Shown one piece after another: positions 1 to 8,464 of a stretch of DNA of 61,117 bases. The position numbers and the translations under genes were made by a program. The notes under the pieces are model-generated. The model had not been told where the DNA came from. It saw nothing but the letters and a program-made list of their open reading frames with translations, and did not search any database. The stretch spans positions 52,226-113,342 of the forward strand of contig DHDH01000015.1 of assembly GCA_002399235.1 (NCBI GenBank). Direction: 5' to 3'. The stretch's first letter is position 1; every line of letters begins with the position of its first letter. Source of the stretch: Firmicutes bacterium UBA4881. Its GTDB lineage: Bacteria > Bacillota > DTU065.

Positions 1-305
1 CAAGAACTCCGTTAGAATTTGTTTTATTATTCTGCTACTATTCGTATTCTCCTGCTAATATTCCTGCGTTTTATTTAAATAATAATGTATACAATAGCCA
101 TTAACGTTTTTTGCTGTGTATTTAACAATGTGGATATTTGATATTATGTACTCTCTCAGGCCTTTAGCACTTTTAGCATGTATTTATATGCTTATCTTTT
201 GCAATTTTCTCATAGCGTCTACGTTTTTACCTTTGTATTAAATAGTTAATAAAGCATCTCCCTATCTGGTTAAATTTATAATCTTCCTCACTAAAATCAC
301 TGACA
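1..305. other. AT-rich stretch without a gene
   Basis: No open frame of useful length, no tRNA-like fold and no clear repeat is visible here. It lies downstream of the decayed ABC transporter and its terminator. Confidence 0.5.
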
Positions 306-339
306 ATAAAAAAAGACGGTGCTTGTTTGCACTGTCTTT
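306..339 (-). terminator. Rho-independent terminator of the ABC transporter remnant
   Basis: An 11-bp stem (312-322 with 329-339, one G-U pair) with a short loop is followed on the minus strand by a run of seven T. It lies just after the stop of the ATPase fragment at 357, so the terminator has outlived the gene it served. Confidence 0.75.
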
Positions 340-356
340 CTTAAGAGATTACACGT

Positions 357-1790
357 TTAAAAATTATACACTTTATCTGCTAAACTCAGAACTTCCTCAT
401 CATGGGTTATTATTATTTTCGTAGTAGTGTTCTTTGTTAAGTATTTTAGCAATTTACATTTTGCTTCTCGATCTAGATTAGCAGTAGGTTCATCCAAAAT
501 AATCAAGGGTGCATCCTTTACATAGAGCCAACCTAAACAGATCCTTTGTCTTTGGCCTCCTGAGATCCTCTCGCCAAGTTCTCCAATAGTAACTTCTTCG
601 TTAGCTATTTCAGTAAGTTCCATCGCTTTAATTATTTCATCTATCTTTTGCTTATCATATTCCTTACTTGGTAAATTTATATTTTCAGACACAGATTGAT
701 CAAATAAAGGAGCATCTTGAGGGACAACAATAAGACAATCTCGCCACTCTCGGACTTTAAGAGTCTTTAATTCCACTCCATTTATCAAGATAGAACCCTA
801 GTGTTGACTTACCGCAACCATTCTCTCCCCTAATAACAACTGTCTCACCTTGACTAACCTCTAAAGATATATCCTTTAATACTACTTTTTCGCCATAACT
901 AAAAGATAAATTTTTTTACAGGAAGACTCTTAATTGGTTTAGTCTCTTTACCAAGTATAGCTTCTGGATTACCTAATAGTTCATCTAACCTTTTATGAAC
1001 TATTTTAAGATCCCAAATCTCTTGAATCATAGAAAAAACTTGGCGGAACTTTTCCTGAGTTATATTCGCTACTCCTAAACTAAAAACAATAGTTCCAGGA
1101 GTAATTTCTTTTTGGTAAACTAAATAACTACCATATAAAAACACTGCAGCTTGACTGGCATATTTAAAAACTTCTGCAGTAAATTCTGCTGTATTAATAA
1201 CCAATATATACCTACTTGTAACCTTCTTGAAAACACTAAGTAATCTTTCATATACACGCTTGGCAGTTCTCACTGTTCTCTAATGCAAAAACCTGGCCTT
1301 CTGCTTCCTTTAACTGGTCTTTAAGCTTCGTTTGCAATTTTTTAAAGCAAAAAGGTATACCTATTGATAATGCACTAAGCAAAAAACAAATAGTTCCATA
1401 TTGAAAATGTAAAGATACCATTTTATATAATGTGTAACTGATTGTGACGGTAAAAATAACTAGCGTTGTCGAAATCGAAAGAAGATCACAACGAAAATCG
1501 ATTGCATCCCAATTAATTCTGTACAGAAGCTCGCCCTTATTAAAACGAGCAATTGAGCTATCTTTTTGCTTCATATATAAAGAAGCAGTATCTAAATCAA
1601 AGGTTTCCCCTATCTGTAGCAAAGCTTTATTATAAAGCCAATTAGCCAAAGGAACCACAAACGCTACAGCCTCATCATATTGACGATTTAATAGTAGCTG
1701 TTCGCTTTTAGTTAATTTTTCTTTTTCAATAGCTAGCTTAGTTTTATTTTTATTGAATAGCCCACCATTAGTAGCTAAGATTTTCCCTTC
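357..1790 (-). pseudogene. Decayed ABC exporter (membrane domain plus ATPase)
   Basis: Three consecutive minus-strand frames together spell one MDR-type half transporter. The first fragment (1790 down to about 1248) holds transmembrane segments and is open back to an in-frame TAA at 1791-1793 without a convincing start. The second (1273-899) continues the membrane domain after a frameshift near 1260. The third is the ATPase. Its Walker A (GENGCGKST) is readable at about 800-830 in one frame and the rest at 788-357 in another, with signature ISGGQRQR, Walker B LIILDEPT and the H-loop ITHD. At about 788-800 the sequence jumps from the Walker A lysine-serine-threonine straight to the usual GSILING strand. 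The 12-20 residues expected between them are missing and the frame is broken. The transported substrate cannot be told. An intact protein could only arise by multiple frameshifts, so this is most likely dead. Confidence 0.85.
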
Positions 1791-2248
1791 TTAGTTATAA
1801 GCTTTGATCTCTAGTTGATAAAATTAAGCACCTTTAGTTACATCTAAAATCTTGATATATTGGTAATATCACGATCTATTCTTCTTCTAACCTTTAGAGT
1901 CTTTAGGTTTCTTAAAGGTTGCCTACAAATCGTTTATTATTCTAATTTCTTTCGAAATGACCTTTAAAGATAACATTAACTAAATCAGAAAGGTTACTTA
2001 TTTTATAACTTCTTGATTCACTTCTACCTAGCCTAGTTATTTGTTTTTATTTTAGTAAAAGAGTGATATTATTATCTTGCTTAAATTTATCTTCCGTAGT
2101 TTTTCTCTTACCAAGAAGTACTGGTACTTAGATTTAATTTATAGCAGGTTTAACATGGTCTTTTACCTAAATTATGTAAGAGGAGAACACTCAAAATTAA
2201 AGATAGCTACTCTTTATAAAATATAGCTATCTAAAGCGAGGGATTGCT
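1791..2248. other. Degenerate AT-rich intergenic region
   Basis: No intact gene. Short broken frames suggest further decay upstream of the ABC transporter, but no family can be recognised. The last 20 bases carry the ribosome binding site (GAGGGA) of the next gene. Confidence 0.4.
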
Positions 2249-2629
2249 TTGTCTAACCAAAACACCGATCCCAATTGGGGAGAAAACAATAATTATAAAT
2301 ACTGCCCAAGATGTGGTAACCAGACCTTAGCCAAAGCGGTAATCTGCGTAAAATGTGGTTATACATTTCCTGAATTTCAACCTTCTACCCAATACAACCC
2401 CTGGCCTGGTTTAGCTATGTTTTTATTAATTATAGGGACACTATTTATACCCCTATTTGGCGAAGTTATGGGTTTTATAAGCATGCAATATCCCGCTCGC
2501 CGTTCGCAAGGTATTTTACTCCTTACATTAGGAATAATTAAAGATGTTATTTTTCTGCTTATAATAATATTTGGGTTTGTATCTTTTTTCCACACCAATA
2601 TTTATTACAACAGCCCTTTCTACTATTAG
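2249..2629 (+). CDS. Small zinc-ribbon membrane protein
   Basis: A 126-residue protein with a TTG start 6 nt after a GAGGGA ribosome binding site. Residues about 18-40 form a zinc ribbon with two CxxC pairs (CPRCGN and CVKCGY), the signature of the zinc-ribbon family that sits at the N-terminus of many small Firmicutes membrane proteins. Two hydrophobic segments follow (about 52-72 and 90-112), with a short polar loop between them. The ribbon should face the cytoplasm. It stands alone, with no co-directional partner within 300 bp. The function is unknown, and the fold only suggests metal-stabilised protein or membrane interaction. Confidence 0.75.
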   Translation: MSNQNTDPNWGENNNYKYCPRCGNQTLAKAVICVKCGYTFPEFQPSTQYNPWPGLAMFLLIIGTLFIPLFGEVMGFISMQYPARRSQGILLLTLGIIKDVIFLLIIIFGFVSFFHTNIYYNSPFYY

Positions 2630-2949
2630 TCCTTTATTACTTCTTACTAGCCAATCACATATGGAAAAGACCAACTTATAATTACTAAATCTTGATAAAA
2701 TCTCCCATACATGCTATATTGCACTTGCTTGTTGCTAGAAGTAAAATTAATGTAGATTGGTATTTTGGGGTGTGCTGCAGAAAAAGGAAAACACAAACAA
2801 ACAGCTCTTAACGCTTTGTGAATAAGGCTTAAGAGCTTGTTCGCTTGATATTAATATGATGTACTATCCCTAAAAATTTCTGGTATTGATTTCTTGATTT
2901 TTGCAGCCTATCTTTGGGGATAGCTCAATTGTACTAGGGAGGAATCTTA
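2630..2949 (+). promoter_or_regulatory. Leader region with a long inverted repeat upstream of the CofE-like gene
   Basis: No gene. An imperfect inverted repeat pairs 2793-2812 with 2826-2841 (core GCTCTTAA / TTAAGAGC). It could be the terminator of the zinc-ribbon gene (no good T-run) or a leader hairpin for the gene at 2950. A normal ribosome binding site (GGGAGGA) precedes the ATG at 2950. Confidence 0.4.
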
Positions 2950-4137
2950 ATGGTAAGAACCGTAGGTACTACAGCTAGAGGGCTCAGAGCTCCTATTGTT
3001 AAAAAAGGAGACGATATAGTTAATATCGTAGTTGACTCTGTCCTAAAATCGATGGATGCAGAAAAATACCAACTTCATGATAAAGATATTATTGGTATTA
3101 CTGAATCTCTAGTAGCAAGAGCTCAAGGGAACTATGCCTCAGTTCATAACATTGCTACAGATATCAATAATAAATTTCAAGGCGATATCGCCCTTATTTT
3201 CCCTATCTTAAGTAGGAATAGATTTCTTTCTATTTTAAAAGGTATCGCTTTAAGCGGGAAAAAGGTCTTCTTGTTCCTTAACTATCCCTCCGATGAGCTA
3301 GGTAATCATTTAATGGATATTGATGTTATGGATGAAAAAGGTATCAATCCTTATACGGATACGCTTACTGAAGCTGAATATCGTAAACTCTTCGGTGAAT
3401 ATGTATCTCATCCATTTACGGGTATTGATTATGTACATTTATATAAAAATCTCTTCACCCCAGGTAAAGTAGAGATCTATTTTACCAATGACCCTAAAGT
3501 GGCCTTACGCTACAGTCAAGAATGTTTGGTAGGCAATGTTCATGAACGAAAGAGAACCAAAAAGATCTTGTTAAAACATGGTGCTAAAAAAGTGCTTAGC
3601 TTAGATGATCTCTTAACTGAGTCAATCGATGGTTCGGGGTATAACCCAGAATATGGTCTCTTAGGTTCTAATCTAGCTAATGATACAGAAATAAAACTCT
3701 TCCCCAGAAATTGCCAAGAAACAGTTTTAGAGATCCAACGCTTGCTTAAACTAAAGACAGGCAAAAATATCGAAGTTTTAGTATATGGTGATGGTGCTTT
3801 CAAAGACCCAGTCGGCAAGATCTGGGAACTAGCAGACCCTGTTGTTTCTCCTGGGTTTACAGCTGGCTTAGCTGGGACGCCTAATGAAATTAAACTAAAG
3901 TATCTAGCTGATAACGAACTTAATAATCTAAACCGTAACGAAATGACTGAAGCTATGGCAAAGAAAATTAAAGAGAAAAGCAGCCATCAAGCTGATAAAC
4001 ACGAATCCTTAGGTACTACTCCTAGACAGATTACTGATTTAGTAGGGAGTTTATGTGACTTAACTAGTGGTAGCGGCGACAAAGGTACACCGATTGTGCT
4101 CATCCAAGGCTACTTCGATAACTATATAAGCGAATAA
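2950..4137 (+). CDS. CofE-like (coenzyme F420-0:L-glutamate ligase family) protein
   Basis: A 395-residue protein starting at an ATG 6 nt after GGGAGGA. The N-terminal half matches the pattern of the F420-0:gamma-glutamyl ligase family (PF01996). A TxG-rich start (TVGTTARGLRAP) is followed by a segment of the type DKDIIGITESLVARAQG, which in the family contains metal and nucleotide contacts. The second half (YGDGAFKDPVGKIWE, GSGDKGTP) also follows the long family version seen in many anaerobic Firmicutes. Real CofE adds glutamates to F420-0, but no other F420 gene is visible here. The true substrate may be another acid or folate-like molecule. The gene is monocistronic, with its own terminator 4 nt downstream. 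The family assignment is fairly secure; the activity is not. Confidence 0.7.
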   Translation: MVRTVGTTARGLRAPIVKKGDDIVNIVVDSVLKSMDAEKYQLHDKDIIGITESLVARAQGNYASVHNIATDINNKFQGDIALIFPILSRNRFLSILKGIALSGKKVFLFLNYPSDELGNHLMDIDVMDEKGINPYTDTLTEAEYRKLFGEYVSHPFTGIDYVHLYKNLFTPGKVEIYFTNDPKVALRYSQECLVGNVHERKRTKKILLKHGAKKVLSLDDLLTESIDGSGYNPEYGLLGSNLANDTEIKLFPRNCQETVLEIQRLLKLKTGKNIEVLVYGDGAFKDPVGKIWELADPVVSPGFTAGLAGTPNEIKLKYLADNELNNLNRNEMTEAMAKKIKEKSSHQADKHESLGTTPRQITDLVGSLCDLTSGSGDKGTPIVLIQGYFDNYISE

Positions 4138-4140
4138 GAT

Positions 4141-4176
4141 TAGGGAGGGTATAAAACCCCTCCCTACTTATTTTAA
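4141..4176 (+). terminator. Rho-independent terminator
   Basis: A perfect 9-bp GC-rich stem (4141-4149 with 4158-4166) is followed by a T-rich tail, directly after the CofE-like gene. Confidence 0.8.
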
Positions 4177-4202
4177 AAATCTTTTATAAACAGTTGGTAG
4201 CT

Positions 4203-5072
4203 TTATAAATTAGCTAAAACATAACTCCAAGCATTTCTTACTTGCTCGCCACTACCTGTATTATCTATCTCTAAAATGGTCTGCCCATTTTCTATTGCTT
4301 GATAAAAAGACGGATCATATTTAACCAGACCCGCAATCTTTGCCCCCACTTGTTTGCTTTGTTCTACAAGTAGCTGTGTTTGTTCTTTGTTTAAATCAAA
4401 CTTATTGACAATAACAAATGTAGGTAAGTTAAATTGCTGACATAAATTGAGGATCCTTTTTAAATCATGCTCTCCTGCAATAGTTGGTTCGGTAACAATA
4501 ACTGCTGTATCAACACCAGTTAAAGAAGCAATTACTGGACACCCAATTCCAGGTGAACCGTCAATTAAAAGATAATTAGCACCAGTAGCTATGGCAGTTT
4601 CTTTAGCTTTTTTCCTAACACTTGTTACTAACTTGCCACTAGTGGACATTGCTATACCCAATCTTCCTTGAACGATATGACCCAAACGAGTCTCCCAAGC
4701 TAATACTTCTCCTACTGTTTTTTCTTGTAGGCTAATTACCTTATCAGGGCATACATCGGTGCAAACTCCACAGCCTTCACAAAAGAGTGGATTAATATAG
4801 AGCTTATCTTCCTTCGTTATGGCTCCAAAGCGACAATTATCAAAACATAAACCACAACTATTACAAAGATTTTGATCAAGATAAGCTAGATAACCAGCTT
4901 GAAATGATTCACGTTCCAAACTATCTGTAGTTGGTGATAACAGGAGATGAAGATTAGCTGCATCTACATCGCAATCAGCTATTACACAAGGTTTCGTTAG
5001 GTATGCAAAAGCTCCGACAAGTGAAGTTTTCCCTGTACCACCTTTGCCAGATACAACTGCTATCTCTTTCAT
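4203..5072 (-). CDS. MinD-superfamily P-loop ATPase with inserted ferredoxin domain (copy B)
   Basis: A 289-residue protein of the Mrp/MinD-like ATPase group that carries an 8-Cys 2[4Fe-4S] ferredoxin insert. Visible features are the deviant Walker A GKGGTGKTS at residues 9-17, two CxxCxxCxxxC clusters at about 70-115 (CNSCGLCFDNC and CEGCGVCTDVC), and a Walker B-like LLIDGSPGIGCP at about 170. The start follows AAGGAG with 8 nt spacing and overlaps the stop of the upstream paralogue by 4 bases, so the two are translationally coupled. In many anaerobes such pairs sit with NifX/NafY-type proteins. They are thought to handle Fe-S or metal clusters with ATP, but the target is unknown. It is the last gene of the minus-strand cluster beginning at about 6662. 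Confidence 0.85.
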   Translation of the reverse strand: MKEIAVVSGKGGTGKTSLVGAFAYLTKPCVIADCDVDAANLHLLLSPTTDSLERESFQAGYLAYLDQNLCNSCGLCFDNCRFGAITKEDKLYINPLFCEGCGVCTDVCPDKVISLQEKTVGEVLAWETRLGHIVQGRLGIAMSTSGKLVTSVRKKAKETAIATGANYLLIDGSPGIGCPVIASLTGVDTAVIVTEPTIAGEHDLKRILNLCQQFNLPTFVIVNKFDLNKEQTQLLVEQSKQVGAKIAGLVKYDPSFYQAIENGQTILEIDNTGSGEQVRNAWSYVLANL

Positions 5073-5914
5073 CTGATCATCTCCTTGACTCTTTTTAGAG
5101 TACGAGAAAATTGATCATAGTACTCAGGTAATTTTGCTGCAATAATCTGGCCATAAGAGTAGACCTTAGCTAAGTTTGGATCAAACTTAAACTCGCTTAT
5201 AATAGGAATTTGTTGTTTGGCACAATACTCCCTAACTGGTGCTGAGCTTACATCCGATTTGTTAATAACTACACCGATTTTTATGTTCAAAAATTTTGCC
5301 ATTTGAATTGAGATTTTCAAATCATTTAAACCAAGTGGAGTTGGTTCTGTAACTAAGACTAAAAAGTCTACATCCTTAATAGCGGCAATTGTGGCACATG
5401 ATGCACCAGGTGGTGCATCGATTAAGAGCAGATCTGTATCCACTTGCTTAGTTCGCAACTGATCTATAAGTGCCGAACTTCTTACTTCACCTATATTAAG
5501 TTGACCTTGCAAGAGTTTGATCTGCCCCAGACTACCTTCTTTAATAGTTCCTATTGGCCTTTTAAACTCTGTAATTGCTTGCTCCGGACAAGCTAATAGA
5601 CACGCACCACAGGAATGACATAGCTCCAAAGAGATTAATGGCTCTCCTTTTAACACTGCAATAGCATTGAAACGGCAATGATTTTTACACTCTTTACAGC
5701 CATTACATTTATTTTCATCAACTAAAGGATTTAAAACTGCTACTTCCTCTGAGTTTACCCATTCTGGATTCAAAAAAAGGTGAGCATTAGGAGCCTCTAC
5801 ATCACAATCCATCAAAGTAACAGCGGAATTGGTAACATAAGCTAGGTTGACTGCAAAAGTCGTTTTACCTGTTCCACCTTTACCTGAGGCTATGGCAATA
5901 GTATACTTAGGCAT
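5069..5914 (-). CDS. MinD-superfamily P-loop ATPase with inserted ferredoxin domain (copy A)
   Basis: A paralogue of the downstream gene with the same layout. The P-loop GKGGTGKTT is near the N-terminus, and two ferredoxin motifs (CNGCKECKNHC and CHSCGACLLAC) lie in the first half. LLIDAPPGASCA marks the Walker B region. The frame is open further upstream to an ATG at 5938. I chose the ATG at 5914 because GAGG lies 7-8 nt before it and because the upstream gene stops at 5916, leaving only one base between the genes. The two ATPases probably work as a heterodimer or sequential pair, because nearly all clusters of this type encode two. The binding partner is likely the NifX-like protein encoded just upstream. 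Confidence 0.85.
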   Translation of the reverse strand: MPKYTIAIASGKGGTGKTTFAVNLAYVTNSAVTLMDCDVEAPNAHLFLNPEWVNSEEVAVLNPLVDENKCNGCKECKNHCRFNAIAVLKGEPLISLELCHSCGACLLACPEQAITEFKRPIGTIKEGSLGQIKLLQGQLNIGEVRSSALIDQLRTKQVDTDLLLIDAPPGASCATIAAIKDVDFLVLVTEPTPLGLNDLKISIQMAKFLNIKIGVVINKSDVSSAPVREYCAKQQIPIISEFKFDPNLAKVYSYGQIIAAKLPEYYDQFSRTLKRVKEMIR

Positions 5915-5915
5915 T

Positions 5916-6662
5916 TTAGTGACCTCGGCAGGTATCATCCATAGACATTGTAGTTAAGTTTCCTTTTAAATAAGCTTCAACACAGTCTTTTACTGTTAAA
6001 CCATTGCCTAGATATACCTTAATGCCTACACTATTAAAACCACTTAATGGACGTCCACCAATACCATTTACCAAAATAGCGTTCACATTCTGCTCTGCTA
6101 ATAGGCTCACTGGTCTAAGACAGCCATTCTCAGCATGAGGAGGATTCTCAATTATACTAACATTAACAATTTCATTTTCTTTGAGTTCTACTAAGGTAAA
6201 GAGAGCGCATCTGCCAAAATGACCAGATCTGTTTGCTTCTAACCCACCTGGTTGTTCTGAGGGAATAGCTAGTTTGATAGTGCTTTTTTCGGACATGTTC
6301 TTACTTCCTTTCAATTTTAAACAAGGTACTTCTGCTTTGGTGTCTGACTTGAATTTCTTAAGTGCTTCCCAACAAGTTAGGGAGCTCTCTACACCTTCAA
6401 AAGAAGGTATTTTAGCTTTTTTTAGAGCTTCAAGGGCTTTAGGCCCCACAAAGCCTGTAATTAAGTACTCCGCACCTCTGTCGGCTATTATTTGTACTGA
6501 ATTAATGCCCGCGCCTTGAGCTGCAGCACAGTTCCCTGAATTATCAACAACTTCTACATCACCAGTAAGGCTGTCCAAAACTAAGAAATACTTAGCCCGA
6601 CCAAAACGTTCATCTATTTGGTCTTCTAATGTCGTTCCCACCGATGTAATTGCTATTTTCAA
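5916..6662 (-). CDS. Fused double NifX/NafY-type (dinitrogenase FeMo-cofactor biosynthesis family) protein
   Basis: A 248-residue protein with a TTG start after GGAGGAATTAG. It contains two copies of the NifX/NafY/YjbC-type fold, which binds Fe-S or FeMo-cofactor precursors in nitrogen fixers. Copy 1 is at about residues 1-110 (ITSVGTTLEDQIDERFGRA and a Cys-containing loop). Copy 2 is at about 125-240 (IPSEQPGGLEANRSGHFGR). In most genomes these are single-domain proteins of about 110-130 residues. A Met-Ser-Glu-Lys at the junction, about residue 121, could be the remains of a second start. No nif structural gene is present, so a role in nitrogenase is not supported. The neighbouring ferredoxin-ATPases suggest a general Fe-S or metal-cluster carrier. 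Confidence 0.8.
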   Translation of the reverse strand: MKIAITSVGTTLEDQIDERFGRAKYFLVLDSLTGDVEVVDNSGNCAAAQGAGINSVQIIADRGAEYLITGFVGPKALEALKKAKIPSFEGVESSLTCWEALKKFKSDTKAEVPCLKLKGSKNMSEKSTIKLAIPSEQPGGLEANRSGHFGRCALFTLVELKENEIVNVSIIENPPHAENGCLRPVSLLAEQNVNAILVNGIGGRPLSGFNSVGIKVYLGNGLTVKDCVEAYLKGNLTTMSMDDTCRGH

Positions 6663-6687
6663 ACTAATTCCTCCGTTCCCAATGGTT

Positions 6688-6724
6688 AACCAAGCGAGTT
6701 TAAGGTTTCTCGCTTGGTTTTTTT
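6688..6724 (+). terminator. Strong terminator-like hairpin facing against the gene direction
   Basis: A perfect 11-bp stem (6688-6698 with 6709-6719) is followed by a run of T on the plus strand only. Both neighbouring genes are on the minus strand, so for them it is a hairpin in the 26-nt region before the NifX-type gene. It could stop antisense transcription or act as a processing or attenuation element. Confidence 0.6.
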
Positions 6725-6747
6725 CGACTAACTATTGTTGTCTTTCA

Positions 6748-6951
6748 TTAATTGTCACTAGATTGCACCCAGCAAGCTCTTAGACACCAACCTCTGCCTC
6801 TATCTCTAGTAATCTGCTGCTCGGAAGTTTGACTATCTCGACTAAACTCTTTAATGGAAGTTTTATTAGACAGTGGTAATAGACAACAACCTCTACCTCT
6901 ACCAGTCATAGTTCCACTACCCTGCGGCCCTGTTCTGTCAAAACCTGGCAT
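6748..6951 (-). CDS. DUF5320-type small protein
   Basis: A 67-residue protein starting at the ATG at 6951 (MPGFDRTGPQG), preceded by a very strong AGGAGGTG. The opening PGFDRTGPQGSGTMTGRG is the hallmark of DUF5320 proteins, which occur beside NifX/MinD-ferredoxin clusters in anaerobes. Cysteine pairs (GCC, WCLRACW) could bind metal. The function is unknown. Position and orientation put it in the same transcription unit as the NifX and ATPase genes, but a hairpin separates them. Confidence 0.7.
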   Translation of the reverse strand: MPGFDRTGPQGSGTMTGRGRGCCLLPLSNKTSIKEFSRDSQTSEQQITRDRGRGWCLRACWVQSSDN

Positions 6952-6994
6952 TTGTTTCACCTCCTCTTACTAAAAATGTTTATACTTAAAAAGT

Positions 6995-7387
6995 TCAAGC
7001 TTTTTCATTTAGAACATTGGTACACGTTTCTTGTAGAGTCTTTAAGGAATCAATAACATCAACAAGAACGATGTCCCAATCTTTGAGATGTTGCCAACCT
7101 TCATTGGTTAACGTATATTCTCGGCGTGCTGGTCCTGGAGTCGATGTATCCCAATTCGAGTTAACAAAACCCATCTCTTCAAATCTTCTTAAGGTTCTAT
7201 AAATCGCTGCTACATCTAAAGGTGCTTTGGTTACAGCTAACTTCTCAGCTTCTTGCGCAATTTGGTATCCATGAGCTGTTTTTAAAATCGCTAAACAAAC
7301 TAAAACAATTGGTTCGACAAAACGATATAAATTTCCCATCTCACAAGAGCAAGGCCCTTTATGTGAACAACGACGACCTCTAGGCAT
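6995..7387 (-). CDS. PadR-family transcriptional regulator with Cys-rich N-terminus
   Basis: A 130-residue winged-helix repressor. The HTH and wing are at about residues 28-100 (AHGYQIAQEAEK, IYRTLRRFEEMGFV, RREYTLTNEGWQ), the standard PadR pattern. The N-terminus adds a Cys/His-rich tail (CSHKGPCSCEMG) that is not part of the fold. It could sense metal, redox state or an Fe-S cluster. It is the first gene of the minus-strand group with DUF5320, NifX and the two ATPases, so it probably controls that group and itself. GGGAGGG precedes the ATG at 7387, and a palindromic AT-rich operator candidate lies directly upstream. Confidence 0.85.
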   Translation of the reverse strand: MPRGRRCSHKGPCSCEMGNLYRFVEPIVLVCLAILKTAHGYQIAQEAEKLAVTKAPLDVAAIYRTLRRFEEMGFVNSNWDTSTPGPARREYTLTNEGWQHLKDWDIVLVDVIDSLKTLQETCTNVLNEKA

Positions 7388-7403
7388 ATGTTTCCCTCCC
7401 TAT

Positions 7404-7424
7404 ATGTATCTTACATATATATGT
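7404..7424 (-). promoter_or_regulatory. Candidate PadR operator
   Basis: Overlapping palindromes (ATGTA-TCT-TACAT at 7404-7416 and ACATATATATGT at 7413-7424) lie 17-37 bp upstream of the padR start. PadR proteins bind ATGT/ACAT half-sites, and autoregulation is common in the family. Assignment is from position and motif only. Confidence 0.45.
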
Positions 7425-7722
7425 TATACAAAAACAAACTGAACGTCAACTAACTAAGTAGATCACCTTGTTTTTAACAGTAAGTTTTAATAGCAGGGCA
7501 CTTAATAATTATCATAATTTATTTGGGTATATAAGGAGTACTATATTTGTGAATCGAAATCATATCATTATAATAGTTAGATTTTGCAGTCTTGGTTTTA
7601 TATAAGTTCTATAAATTCATCACCTTGTTCAAGTGCACGAATTTTCCGAGTTATCTTTAACGTTAGTATGGTGTTATGCTATATTCAAATTGATATAGTT
7701 CCATTTTGACAGTTACAGAAAG
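7425..7722. other. Intergenic region
   Basis: Nothing recognisable apart from promoter-like AT-rich sequence. It separates the PadR cluster from the transposase remnant. Confidence 0.4.
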
Positions 7723-7767
7723 AAAAAGGCTTGCAAATAGGGATTGCAAGCCTTTTATTTTTTATTA
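7723..7767. terminator. Bidirectional terminator next to the transposase remnant
   Basis: A perfect 12-bp stem (7725-7736 with 7744-7755) is flanked by T-rich tracts on both strands. It lies about 80 bp beyond the 3' end of the transposase remnant. Confidence 0.75.
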
Positions 7768-7835
7768 AGAGAGTGAGTAATATTATTGTGATTTTGTGCT
7801 TTTCACAATTTTTTCTTCTGGCTAGTACCGACGAT

Positions 7836-8240
7836 CTAATAGTCAGTGCGGAAACCAAAAGCTTCATGTAAATCATCTGTAAAATCCGTCCTTGTATAAG
7901 TCGGTACATAGCCTTCTCCTTTGATTTCATTGAAATTCTCGTTCCTTAACCCATTAATAATCTCGCTACAAGCATATTTACTTCCAGCTTTTTTTCGAAG
8001 AATCGGTAAAGAATCAAGGCTATGAAGCATGTGGTGAAGTGTGCTTCTATCCGGTCATCGCGACTTAAGTACACAGGGCGGGCCTTGAATTCGCTCTTTA
8101 TAATCCTAAAGCATTCTTCGATTTCCCAGCGGTTTTGGTTCACCTTGATGATCGCTGCCGCTTCATCCTCAAGGTTTGTATGTACAGCAGATACTTCCGC
8201 ATCGATTATTGAATATGTAAAAGTGACATTTGTAGAGTAG
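7836..8240 (-). pseudogene. C-terminal remnant of an IS4/IS1634-type DDE transposase
   Basis: On the minus strand one frame (about 8240-7946) reads TNLEDEAAAIIKVN, RWEIEECFRIIKSEF and RPVYLSRDDRIEAHF. This is the conserved C-terminal block of IS1634/IS4-like transposases, in which the WEIEE glutamate is the final catalytic residue. The remaining C-terminus (YACSEIINGL, EGYVPTYTRTD, HEAFGFRTDY) continues in another frame after a frameshift near 8000-8030. The N-terminal two thirds, including the first catalytic aspartates, are missing and no terminal repeat was found. It is a dead insertion-sequence fragment. Confidence 0.8.
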
Positions 8241-8293
8241 ATTAGAAAAATAATTGCTAAGTTCTTACAACAAGCTGTTGATAAAATGCTCTA

Positions 8294-8369
8294 TTCTGCT
8301 GTCCAGTAGTAGACAGCAGAAATAATTAATTATCGATGGAAAGCACCAAGCGAAAGATTGATGCTTTCC
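8294..8369. other. Two tandem hairpins in an untranslated region
   Basis: Two perfect inverted repeats lie in series: a 10-bp stem (8294-8303 with 8312-8321) and an 8-bp stem (8338-8345 with 8362-8369). Neither has a T-run. The open frame through them (8486-8265, minus) has no ribosome binding site and no recognisable protein, so I read this as structured non-coding DNA or IS debris. Confidence 0.4.
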
Positions 8370-8464
8370 TCTAAGAATCGACTGTTCGTAAGCTTTACTA
8401 CAAAAAATGGGTCTCTCTCGCTTAAAACATGAAAGGCCTATAATGATCTCAGGGGAATAAAAAA

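Noticed and set aside
2950..4137. Evidence that the organism makes coenzyme F420
   Set aside because: Only a CofE-like homologue is present; the family has members in organisms that lack F420.
5916..6662. Nitrogenase cofactor assembly role of the NifX-type protein
   Set aside because: No nifHDK, nifB or nifEN in the window; NifX-fold proteins are common in organisms that do not fix nitrogen.
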